This document shows, piece after piece, positions 35,091 through 42,806 of a DNA stretch of 64,000 nt. The number at the start of each line of letters is the position of its first letter. Position 1 is the stretch's first letter. Below the pieces are notes generated by a model that was not told the origin of the DNA, ran no database searches, and worked only from the letters and a program-made list of their open reading frames with translations. Source of the stretch: Clostridium thermobutyricum (GTDB lineage: Bacteria > Bacillota > Clostridia > Ch29). The stretch spans positions 42,592 through 106,591 of the forward strand of contig JAENYX010000005.1 in the NCBI GenBank assembly GCA_016841565.1, read 5' to 3'. Both the position numbers and the translations under genes were made by a program.

Positions 35091-35824
35091 TATGAAACCT
35101 CCATTTTGCAAATTATAGATACAGGACTACAGACAGTCCATACATATTCAATTATGTATATGTCTTTATGAGCGGAAAAAGAATAAACAGATGAGGGCGC
35201 ATGAAGATAAAAGAATGGCAGTCAATGCCACTAGAGATGATATACTCATTTGTGTTTATGGATGCTTATTATCGAAATTTTGCTATAAGCTATATATTAG
35301 AAGATAAGGGATGAAGGGCACATAGTAAATAAGGCTGCATATATCCCCGGCACTTATAATTACTTATATAGTAAGAGGTTAATGAAGAATCCAATCTAAT
35401 GTAATAAAAGAACCGGTTCTTTATATTTTTCTGTGTGTTTTTTGTAGTTTTTTATATGATTTTCCCTGTGTTTTCATAGTTATTGGCATATGATAATAAT
35501 TTCCATATCAAATCATACCATAATTCGATATAACATGAAGAAACTATCTATACTGACAACATCCTCAAAGATTAAGAATATTGTCGGAATAAAAGCCAAG
35601 GCCTGTCACAGGTTACAACACATTTTTCAGATCAAATGGATTATTATTTATAAATACAAGCTGTTTAATTTTCGGTAACATATGTCCAGTATTCATACCA
35701 GGACGATACATAAAAATACTAATAAATGTCCCGGAAGGCGGATTGCAAAGTGACGATAGGGAGGAGGTGACGGCTAAAGGGTACTGTTCTCACAAGATAT
35801 ACTAAAAAAGAGGGGGGTTTTGAG
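35091..35824. other. Long AT-rich intergenic region
   Basis: About 730 bases between divergent genes. The only coding-like item is the tiny hydrophobic ORF at 35166-35249. The stretch near 35755-35770 contains a strong GGGAGGAGGTGA site but only a 12-codon frame after it (GTG to TAA). Promoters for both flanking genes must lie here; none is convincing by eye. Confidence 0.5.
35166..35249 (-). CDS. Possible 27-aa membrane peptide
   Basis: The frame MSISSLVALTAILLSSCALI then CLFFFRS is a single hydrophobic helix with a basic end, typical in shape of small membrane peptides. No good ribosome binding site is present, so it may be chance. Confidence 0.22.
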   Translation of the reverse strand: MSISSLVALTAILLSSCALICLFFFRS

Positions 35825-37243
35825 TTGATGAGAAATCTTGGCAAGTTGGTTGCGTTTATGATGGTTCTACTGCTTTTTATGTCATGTGCTTCGTTTGCCT
35901 GGGCTGTGCCCGCAACACCTGAAAATGCGCTGGAGATTCATGAAGATGCAACGGTGGTTGACACGCATAATGACACAATGCTGAGAGTCATTGATAGAAC
36001 AACATGGCTGCCTGCTAATAATATCGGTAACCTTTTGGATAATGCTCAACTGGATATACCAAAAATGCAGGCCGGCGGGTTGGATGTAGCTTTCTTTGGT
36101 TCATATACGTCGGGATATACACAGCCCGGCCGCTCCAACAGCAGGCTGTTGGCTTTGATAAATGCTCTGCACTGGAGCCAGCGTATGAATGAAGAAAACT
36201 TCGGCCTTGCCACATCTGTAAATGAAATTGAACGCCTGGTCAAGGAAGGGAAGTCGGTAGGCGTTCCCACCATAGAAGGAGCGTACTCCCTGGAAGAGTA
36301 CAACGCTATTGAATTATTAAGGCAGTATTACGACCTGGGGATCAGGGCGGTTGGTCTGTGCTGGAGCAATTCAAATTCACTGGGTGAAGGAGTAAACGAA
36401 AGATATGTAGACGGAACTCCATCCGAAGGCGGGCTGACAGAGCTTGGCGTTGAAGTTGTCAAAGAAATGAACAGGTTAGGTATGATTGTTGACGTATCCC
36501 ATATGAATGAAGAAACTTTCTGGGATGTTATACAGGTGGCCGAAGCGCCGGTAATGGCTTCCCATTCAAACGTCTGGGAGTTATACAATCACGTTAGGAA
36601 CCTTAAAGATGAGCAAATCATTGCCCTGGCAAATAGCGGCGGTATAGTTCAGCAGAACTTTTATGCAGGATACCTGGGACCTGTCGGGGATCGTGACCTG
36701 AAAAAACTGGTAGACCATATAGAATATGTTGTGGACTTGGTAGGCATAGACCACGTAGGCCTGGGTTCCGATTTTGACGGAGGCGGAATGCCTGTCGACC
36801 TTCCGAATGCTTCATTCTATTACAGGATAACTGAAGAGCTTGTTGAGCGCGGGTACAAAAAAGCGGAAATAGAAAAAATCCTTGGGAAGAATTCCCTTAG
36901 GGTGATGAAGGAAGTTCAGAATCTGGCAGAAAAGAGCCCGGCTGATGCAGGTCAGGGTATTACAATAATCCCGGATCTGGAAATGGGTGACAGCTTTGAC
37001 AGCCCGGCTCCTCTTTTGACAGCCCGGGTTCGGAGAGACAAAGGGAGCCACATCGATGAGTCGGGTTTCCGGGTTATCATTGATGGTATAGTATATACTC
37101 CCGAATACCATGCCCAAACGGGTGTATTGTCTCTGCAGGTCCCCGAACCCTTGGTGGAGAAGTTTCATGTCATTACCTTCGAAGGAGCAAATCACAGCGG
37201 GAAAATAACCCGTGAAACAAGGATATTCTACATTGAGGAATAG
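35825..37243 (+). CDS. Exported membrane dipeptidase (peptidase M19)
   Basis: 472 residues. A signal peptide (1-27, ending SCASFAWA) precedes a renal-dipeptidase domain. The zinc ligands appear in order: VVDTHNDTML (His and Asp), PTIEGAYSL (Glu), VDVSHMNEETF and MASHSNVWEL (His), and GLGSDFDGGG (Asp). An extra region of about 95 residues after the catalytic domain (from about 375) has a beta-rich look. M19 enzymes hydrolyse dipeptides, often with a D-residue, so peptide nutrition or wall peptide turnover is likely. The TTG at 35825 is 7 bases from GGGGGG; the adjacent ATG at 35828 is the alternative start. Confidence 0.93.
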   Translation: MMRNLGKLVAFMMVLLLFMSCASFAWAVPATPENALEIHEDATVVDTHNDTMLRVIDRTTWLPANNIGNLLDNAQLDIPKMQAGGLDVAFFGSYTSGYTQPGRSNSRLLALINALHWSQRMNEENFGLATSVNEIERLVKEGKSVGVPTIEGAYSLEEYNAIELLRQYYDLGIRAVGLCWSNSNSLGEGVNERYVDGTPSEGGLTELGVEVVKEMNRLGMIVDVSHMNEETFWDVIQVAEAPVMASHSNVWELYNHVRNLKDEQIIALANSGGIVQQNFYAGYLGPVGDRDLKKLVDHIEYVVDLVGIDHVGLGSDFDGGGMPVDLPNASFYYRITEELVERGYKKAEIEKILGKNSLRVMKEVQNLAEKSPADAGQGITIIPDLEMGDSFDSPAPLLTARVRRDKGSHIDESGFRVIIDGIVYTPEYHAQTGVLSLQVPEPLVEKFHVITFEGANHSGKITRETRIFYIEE

Positions 37244-37318
37244 AGCACCTGCCGGTCTGGGTTAGATACCCGGAGCAGTAGCTGCTTGGTTCCCGTCTGC
37301 CATGTTATTTGCTTACAA

Positions 37319-37357
37319 TAAAACAGCGGCCCACTTTTAAGGGGGGGCCGCTGTTTA
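37319..37357. terminator. Bidirectional terminator between convergent genes
   Basis: Arms AAAACAGCGGCCC and GGGCCGCTGTTT with T-rich ends on both strands, between the dipeptidase and the lipoprotein gene. Confidence 0.88.
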
Positions 37358-37951
37358 TTACTCTTGTTGCTCAAAAGCTTCGAAAGCTTCACCGATATTT
37401 CCCATCAGGGCGTTGATTAAATCGTCATCCGGTACGATAATCCACGTTTTATCCTGCTTTTTTAATGTGAATTCTACTACATTTGTGGCCATTGGAACAT
37501 TGGGATCTGAAAGGCTGTCTTCGAAGTATTGTTCTGCAATTTTATCCATGTCCTGACTGTTTGTATCCTGGGAGAATGCGTTGGTAAAGGCTAATGTAAA
37601 CAAATCGCCCATTGCCTGGGTAACTATCCGTAACAGGTCGGGTGATGTTATCTCGGTTTGGACACTTGCCGTATCATTATCCTTTGAAGTGGATACTATC
37701 TTATAAGACAGTTTGGAAAAAATCAGCTTACTCAATTTCTCTTCTTCCGGACTGTCAAGGCTTATAATTGGCTGGTCAGCTTCGGTTTCCACATATTGCA
37801 ATGCGGTTTCAAAATCTCCCTGTTTTACTGCGTCCAGGAAATCGGTTACGGTTTTGTCGGGTGATGCAGCCGAGCAACCAGTAAGACTTATAAACACTAG
37901 TACCAAGGTAAGAAGTAAAGCTATTATGGGCTTGTTTCCGGGAAGATTCAT
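37358..37951 (-). CDS. Lipoprotein with NTF2-like (DUF4878-type) domain
   Basis: 197 residues. The signal peptide ends in a lipobox (ISLTGCSA, Cys26), so the mature protein should be lipid-anchored outside the membrane. The following SPDKTVTDFLDAVKQGDFET and the late EFTLKKQDKTWIIVPDD frame an NTF2-like cone fold of the DUF4878 type. No function is known for such lipoproteins. The ATG has GGAGGT upstream. Single gene. Confidence 0.8.
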   Translation of the reverse strand: MNLPGNKPIIALLLTLVLVFISLTGCSAASPDKTVTDFLDAVKQGDFETALQYVETEADQPIISLDSPEEEKLSKLIFSKLSYKIVSTSKDNDTASVQTEITSPDLLRIVTQAMGDLFTLAFTNAFSQDTNSQDMDKIAEQYFEDSLSDPNVPMATNVVEFTLKKQDKTWIIVPDDDLINALMGNIGEAFEAFEQQE

Positions 37952-38151
37952 AAACTACCTCCTTTAATTTAAGCTTTCTCTTGCACGCCGGATAATACAT
38001 AAAAAATTCCAATATAGCCATATTTATAATTATAACTGCTGCCGGGCTCTGTTTCAAATTCATAATTGGTACTGTAGAGCAAAGGAACAGATATATGGTC
38101 TTTTGTTTAAGGTAGTATCGGCCGTATGCAGCATATATGTCTCCAAGCCCC

Positions 38152-39099
38152 TTATTTTAAACCCTGAAACATGTAAATCTGATTGTCTTTGTATGATTTT
38201 GCATTGCGTTGATATATTCTGTCGCTATCAGTGAGAGTACCGCATAACAGAGCAGAATGCGGATTATGGCCTCGAAGATTCTTCAAAGCAGTTTTCTCAC
38301 TATAGTTTGCATAACAGTATCTGCAGCCATTCAGGCAGGTATTATACATACCGATGTCAATACTCTCCGCGCAGCCGCAGCCTGACCGTTGTCCCTTATC
38401 TTTTTTCATATTAAGCTTGCAGCCGATAATTCTTTCGATGAGCTTGCCATCAATACACTTTGCATGCCCGATATTATAATTGGTCAGGTCGATTGTTTCG
38501 GCACACGTATCAATCTGAAAGCCGAATTCGCGAGCGGTTTTGGAAAACCCCTGTGCAATTTCGATTTTGTCCCGGTCAGCAAGCGTGCGTATATTGAGAT
38601 TCCTTAGGTTGTTTGCGGTCTTACGGTACAGGTCAATAAAACTAATAATACACTTTTCAGTATACCCTTTTAACTTGCCGGCCATTTTCCCAAAGTAGTG
38701 GAGATGATAATTAATGGTATACTTATCATTAATTAATATGGGGTCATACCTCCAAATCACCTTTTCTGTGCCAATTTTTTCGGAAAGCCTGATGAAACTT
38801 TCTGTTACAATCTCACTCTTTGACGGGATATTTGGCTCTATATCCTTCCCGTAAGGGTTCAATGTAAACTGAAAATAGTAATTGTATTCATTTATTTCAT
38901 CAAGCCTGTCAATCATTCCGGCAGGATTTTTTGTCCAAAAAACAATACAGTCAACGACATCAGGTGTTAGCGTTATTTTACTTACATGATGCGCATTTAT
39001 AGGATTTCGCACCAGTGCGTAACCGTCCTTAATTCTATTGTAAAACCAGTCGGAGTAGTAATTTGGGATATCGGTTCGCCGGCTTGCGCTGATTATCAT
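38152..39099 (-). CDS. DUF1848 protein with C-terminal iron-sulfur-type cysteine cluster
   Basis: The ATG at 39099 gives the usual family start MIISASRRTDIPNYYSDWF and 315 residues; an ATG two codons earlier sits too close to the ribosome binding site. DUF1848 members share VFWTKNPAGM, the TLNPYGKDIEP region and a cysteine-rich end, here SGCGCAESIDIGMYNTCLNG then CRYCYANYSE. The CxxxCRYCYA arrangement recalls radical-SAM enzymes, but placed at the C-terminus. It presumably binds an Fe-S cluster; the reaction is unknown. Single gene. Confidence 0.88.
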   Translation of the reverse strand: MIISASRRTDIPNYYSDWFYNRIKDGYALVRNPINAHHVSKITLTPDVVDCIVFWTKNPAGMIDRLDEINEYNYYFQFTLNPYGKDIEPNIPSKSEIVTESFIRLSEKIGTEKVIWRYDPILINDKYTINYHLHYFGKMAGKLKGYTEKCIISFIDLYRKTANNLRNLNIRTLADRDKIEIAQGFSKTAREFGFQIDTCAETIDLTNYNIGHAKCIDGKLIERIIGCKLNMKKDKGQRSGCGCAESIDIGMYNTCLNGCRYCYANYSEKTALKNLRGHNPHSALLCGTLTDSDRIYQRNAKSYKDNQIYMFQGLK

Positions 39100-39516
39100 A
39101 GCCATCGCTCCAATTGTATTGCTAATCTTACTTAGTTAATCTATACTTCTCATGCATTTGTAATGGGCGGCAGCGAGAGCATCCGCTTGATGCCTCGGAA
39201 TATGTAAAAGGCCAGGGAGAGATGTTCGAAGAATTGGTCCCTAGGCTGACATAGGAAAACAAATTCAATTGCCATCTTGTAAAGAGGTCAGCCCGACGGG
39301 TGAAAATGAGTAAAATAGGCACTTCATGTTTTGACATAATTGTGAAGACAGAGCTTCAAAGCTTCTATTGGAGTAGCCGCTAAAGAAGAACAATGTATAT
39401 CATGACCCGTTTGCCAGGCCCTATTCCGATTAGTCAAAGTGCAACAGGGGACAGGTATACATACAACATACTTGCTCCTTTGCATTCGCGAAGCAACAGA
39501 ACCGTCCCTCCGCTTC
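39100..39516. other. Intergenic stretch with decayed coding traces and a GGGGAC element
   Basis: About 400 bases. One frame reads ASEYVKGQGEMFEELVPRLT then a stop, a possible gene remnant that I cannot name. At 39440-39515 lies a palindromic element with AGGGGACAG at one end and CCGTCCCT at the other and an inner GCATTCGCGAAGC. No intact gene. Confidence 0.45.
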
Positions 39517-39948
39517 CTAATCGGTATAATTGATAATTTCTTCTATAAAACTGTCAACCCCATCAATTTGTCTTTCAATCAAGTTAATAATCCTGGCAAG
39601 TTCGGACTGAAATTCTCCTTTACCATGAATTTCTACAACTCTTGTATCCCTGCGGCTTTGAACGGCAAGCATATTGGTTTTTGTGTGACTTGAAAGTTGA
39701 GAATCAGTTTGGGTAAGAGTAAATATAAACACATATCCGTTCTTAATTTTTGTATAATAAGAGCTTAGCATATCAATCTTAAACTGGCTGTAGTTTGACA
39801 TGTGGTAATCTTCTATATAAGATTGCAGCAATTTGTTTTCATGAGAATAATCAGAGTTATAGAGTCTGTTCCATTTAATCTGACCGTTTGTTGTTCTCAT
39901 AGCTAATTTTTCTATTAATAGGATTTCTCTTGTTTTATCTGCCTGCAA
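39517..39948 (-). CDS. Hypothetical protein, 143 aa
   Basis: Starts at a TTG 7 bases after AAGGAGG. The soluble alpha/beta sequence has a hydrophobic core strand (NGYVFIFTLTQTDSQLS) and an amphipathic C-terminus (ARIINLIERQIDGVDSFIEE). I do not recognise it. It follows the XRE-type repressor gene by 38 bases on the same strand and is probably its co-transcribed partner, as in many small regulator-effector pairs. Confidence 0.7.
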   Translation of the reverse strand: MQADKTREILLIEKLAMRTTNGQIKWNRLYNSDYSHENKLLQSYIEDYHMSNYSQFKIDMLSSYYTKIKNGYVFIFTLTQTDSQLSSHTKTNMLAVQSRRDTRVVEIHGKGEFQSELARIINLIERQIDGVDSFIEEIINYTD

Positions 39949-39986
39949 AAAATCTCCTCCTTACAAAATCATCAAAAAATACACCA

Positions 39987-40361
39987 TCACTTTTTCCTCA
40001 GCTTCCCTGCATGGTTGTATTTCTGCCTGAGCAGATCTATGTACTCTTTAACCTTACTGACATCTTCCTTACATAAGCCCGAGTTGTCCAGGAAGTGATA
40101 GTCGTCGGGATGGTCCTTTGTCCCGGCTTCTTTTCCGGGATAGGGGTTACGGACATCGGTACAGCCAAAAAGATAATCCAACGAAACATTAAAGTATTGG
40201 GCTATTTTAATCTTTATTTCATCACCGGGCATCCTTTTCCCGGATTCATACTGGGAAAGGGTGGTGTTGCTTATATTGAGATATTTGGCCAGTTCTAACT
40301 GGCTTAGTTTCTTTTCTATTCTAAGTTTTCTGATACGCAGGCCCAGTACAGTATTAAGCAT
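39987..40361 (-). CDS. XRE-family transcriptional regulator
   Basis: 124 residues from the ATG at 40361 (GGGG 7 bases upstream; an ATG four codons earlier lies directly at the operator-like palindrome). The helix-turn-helix occupies residues about 5-60 (LGLRIRKLRIEKKLSQLELA, ISNTTLSQYESGKRMPGDE). A short C-terminal part, VSKVKEYIDLLRQKY, could dimerise or sense. The palindrome at 40374-40388, immediately upstream, suggests autoregulation. Divergent from a second XRE gene. Confidence 0.88.
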   Translation of the reverse strand: MLNTVLGLRIRKLRIEKKLSQLELAKYLNISNTTLSQYESGKRMPGDEIKIKIAQYFNVSLDYLFGCTDVRNPYPGKEAGTKDHPDDYHFLDNSGLCKEDVSKVKEYIDLLRQKYNHAGKLRKK

Positions 40362-40373
40362 AAGTATCCCCAT

Positions 40374-40388
40374 TTCACAAATAGTGAA
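40374..40388. promoter_or_regulatory. Operator-like palindrome TTCAC-N5-GTGAA
   Basis: A perfect 5-bp inverted repeat directly before the XRE repressor gene. A half-site, TTTCACAAAA, recurs near 40430 close to the promoter area of the divergent regulator. A site for one of the two XRE proteins is likely. Confidence 0.5.
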
Positions 40389-40526
40389 CTTATCATCATT
40401 ATAGCAGAAAAATATTTAGTTGTAGTGTGTTTCACAAAATGACAAAAAATGTATTGACATTTGCAACAAGAGAAAATATAATAAAGTTTAGGGTTTGCTT
40501 TGCGTGAAATATCGGAGGTGAATGGT

Positions 40527-40757
40527 ATGGCAAACAGGCTTAGGATTTATAGACTGAGAAAGAGGTTCACACAAAAGCAGATGGCGGAAATGCTGGGCAT
40601 AGCAACCAGTGCGTACAACATGATAGAAAACGGAAAGAGGAAAGTAAGTTTGCAGAGAGCAAAACAACTGGAGCAAATACTTGATGCAGGAATAGATGAG
40701 CTATTTCTGGAAATAAATTCGCAGCGAAAAAAACACCATAATCCCACACAAACATAA
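40527..40757 (+). CDS. Small XRE-family regulator
   Basis: The ATG at 40527 has GGAGGTG upstream; 76 residues that are nearly all helix-turn-helix (NRLRIYRLRKRFTQKQMAEM, ATSAYNMIENGKRKVSLQRA), then a basic tail KKHHNPTQT. With no sensor domain it resembles small Cro-like partners. It is divergent from the longer XRE gene and followed at once by a terminator. Confidence 0.88.
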   Translation: MANRLRIYRLRKRFTQKQMAEMLGIATSAYNMIENGKRKVSLQRAKQLEQILDAGIDELFLEINSQRKKHHNPTQT

Positions 40758-40786
40758 AAGCCCGCCTATAAGGCGGGCTGATTATT
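40757..40786 (+). terminator. Terminator after the small XRE gene
   Basis: Stem AGCCCGCCT/AGGCGGGCT followed by GATTATTTTG. It separates the regulator from the next operon. Confidence 0.85.
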
Positions 40787-40832
40787 TTGTGGGTAAACAG
40801 TATTTTTATAATGTAAATCAATCAATTTAGAA

Positions 40833-40904
40833 TTGACAGCCCAAAAATTGCATGCTATATTAATATAACAATGTATACAATAAATTTGCAAAATAGTATG
40901 CAAT
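40833..40904 (+). promoter_or_regulatory. Promoter of the RraA operon with nested symmetric operators
   Basis: TTGACA at 40833-40838, 17 bases, TATATT at 40856-40861. A GntR/FCD-type palindrome AATGTATACAAT lies at 40870-40881. Around the same centre (40875.5) an outer inverted repeat pairs ATTGCATGCTAT (40847-40858) with ATAGTATGCAAT (40893-40904), 11 of 12 positions. The likely regulator is the GntR protein at 47937-48626. Confidence 0.7.
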
Positions 40905-40929
40905 ATTAATATGAAATGAGGTAATTAAT

Positions 40930-41613
40930 ATGATAAGTGGAAATATAGGCTTCAGGATATTCGAACGGAAAAATGAAATACCAACTGAAGTTCTTCAAAA
41001 TTTTAAAAAATTCAGTTCCTGTAATGTAGGTGATGCCATGGGACGGTTTCGTATTTTGAGTGCTGATATCAAGCCGGTGGCAGCAACTAGAAGGATAGTT
41101 GGCCGTGCTATCACAGTTATGACCAGAGGTATTGATAATCTAATGATGCATAAAGCGCTTGAGATGTCAAAACCCGGTGATATTATTGTAGTCGATACCT
41201 ATGGAGATACCAATGCTTCGGGTTGGGGAGGTCTAATGACCCATGCTGCTGTAAAGGTCGGATTAGAGGGAGTTGTAGTAGACGGTTCGGTAAGGGATTT
41301 GGATGATATACATAAGCTGGGGTTTCCTGTTTATGCGCGGGCAGTGACTGCCAGAGGCTGTTTTAAGGATGGTCCCGGAGAAATTAATTGCAATATTTCC
41401 TGCGGCGGTGTTTCTATATCCCCCGGGGATTTAATTCTAGCTGACGCAGATGGAATTGTTTGTGTTCCGTATGACGATATTGAATTTGTTTTGGCGCAGG
41501 TAGAAAAACTGGTGGCCAACGAAGAGAAGCGAATACAAGAGATAAACAACGGGCAACTCTTCAAGAAATCAATTAATCAAATATTAGTCCAAAAGGGTGT
41601 TATCAATGAATAA
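40930..41613 (+). CDS. RraA-family aldolase/decarboxylase (HMG/CHA aldolase-like)
   Basis: 227 residues. The family cleaves 4-hydroxy-4-methyl- or 4-carboxy-4-hydroxy-2-oxo acids and decarboxylates oxaloacetate, using a divalent metal. The metal/substrate motif is intact: WGGLMTHAAVKVGLEGVVVD then GSVRDLDDI, matching the R-D-x2-D/E consensus that separates enzymes from the RNase-E inhibitor RraA. Near the start CNVGDAMGRF is also typical. First gene of the catabolic operon. Its TAA overlaps the ATG of the aminotransferase by 8 bases, implying a shared pathway. True substrate unknown. Confidence 0.88.
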   Translation: MISGNIGFRIFERKNEIPTEVLQNFKKFSSCNVGDAMGRFRILSADIKPVAATRRIVGRAITVMTRGIDNLMMHKALEMSKPGDIIVVDTYGDTNASGWGGLMTHAAVKVGLEGVVVDGSVRDLDDIHKLGFPVYARAVTARGCFKDGPGEINCNISCGGVSISPGDLILADADGIVCVPYDDIEFVLAQVEKLVANEEKRIQEINNGQLFKKSINQILVQKGVINE

Positions 41614-42772
41614 AATCCATGCAGAGAGAACGGCAAAGCTTTTTACACCCGGTCCGGTCAATATACCCAATCGTGTCCGGGTCGCATCTTCTTTTGTAAA
41701 TTATCATCACAGGAGTGATGAGTTTTCAAATATATTAGTAAATATGCTCGACCGGCTCAAACCATTATTCGGAACAACACAGCAGATACTGCCAATACAC
41801 ACGACAGGACGTGGTGCGCTGGAAGGGGTGTACAACAACATTCTTACACCAAAGGATAAGGTTATATGTGTATGCAACGGCAGCTTTGGTGAAATGGCGG
41901 CCAAGACACTAGAGCGAAATGATATTCCTTATGTAAAAGCTTTTAATAGTTGGGAGAAAGAGGTTGATACAGCGCAGCTGGAACAATTGATTATTGAAGA
42001 AAAAGCCACAGCCATAACCGCTGTACATAATGATACTTCCAACGGGATAGTTAACCCAATTTCCGTGATTGGCCAATTAGCCGGGAAACATGATTTGTTA
42101 TTTATCGTTGATACTGTTAGCGGCTTGGGATGCATGCCATTCAAGTTTGATGAATGGGGTGTGGATGCTGCGGTAACCGCTTCACAAAAAGGATTGATGT
42201 CTCCTGCAGGAATAAGCTTTGCAGCAATCAGCAATAAGGCAATGGAAGTTTGTGAAAATCGTGTGCCCCGGGGTTTTTACATAGACCTTAAAAATATAAA
42301 GAAGAATCTTGATAACAGAAATCAGACTCCCGGTACAACACCTGTAAATTTGATACTGGCGGTAAACGAAGCAGTTAATATGATTGATGAGGAAGGCTTG
42401 CAAAACGTATTTGAACGTCACCATGCGCTCTCACAGGCTACTAAAGAAGCATTGGTGGCACTTGGGTTCGAGCTTTTCCCCAAAGATTGCGGTTTGCGAT
42501 CTGACTCTCTGACTGTTTGCAATATACCGTCGGGAATAGACATTAATCGTGTTTTGCTACACCTGGATGAGAAATACCGGATAAAAATCAGTAGAGGCTT
42601 GGGCGACTATGCAAGCTCTACTTTACGTATTGCCCATATGGGTTATTGCTATGTTGAGGATATGCTGGAATGCATAGTTACATTGGAAGCTACCTTGTTT
42701 GATTTAGGTTATATTAAAACCATCGGAGAAGGTTTAAGTAGTTTTTTAAGAAAATACAACCAAGTCATATAA
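41606..42772 (+). CDS. Class V aminotransferase (serine/alanine-glyoxylate type)
   Basis: The ATG at 41606 has AAGGGTG upstream and gives 388 residues. PLP-fold signatures are FTPGPVNIP near the N-terminus, THTTGRGALEG-like nucleotide-facing loop (HTTGRGALEG), DTVSGLG and the PLP lysine in TASQKGLMSPAG (about residue 195). Relatives include alanine:glyoxylate, serine:pyruvate and aspartate:glyoxylate aminotransferases. Overlap with the aldolase gene suggests that it makes the 2-oxo acid cleaved by RraA or uses the keto product of that cleavage. Confidence 0.87.
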   Translation: MNKIHAERTAKLFTPGPVNIPNRVRVASSFVNYHHRSDEFSNILVNMLDRLKPLFGTTQQILPIHTTGRGALEGVYNNILTPKDKVICVCNGSFGEMAAKTLERNDIPYVKAFNSWEKEVDTAQLEQLIIEEKATAITAVHNDTSNGIVNPISVIGQLAGKHDLLFIVDTVSGLGCMPFKFDEWGVDAAVTASQKGLMSPAGISFAAISNKAMEVCENRVPRGFYIDLKNIKKNLDNRNQTPGTTPVNLILAVNEAVNMIDEEGLQNVFERHHALSQATKEALVALGFELFPKDCGLRSDSLTVCNIPSGIDINRVLLHLDEKYRIKISRGLGDYASSTLRIAHMGYCYVEDMLECIVTLEATLFDLGYIKTIGEGLSSFLRKYNQVI

Positions 42773-42806
42773 TGCCAGAACAGTCATTGGGCAAACAGGA
42801 GGAGCT

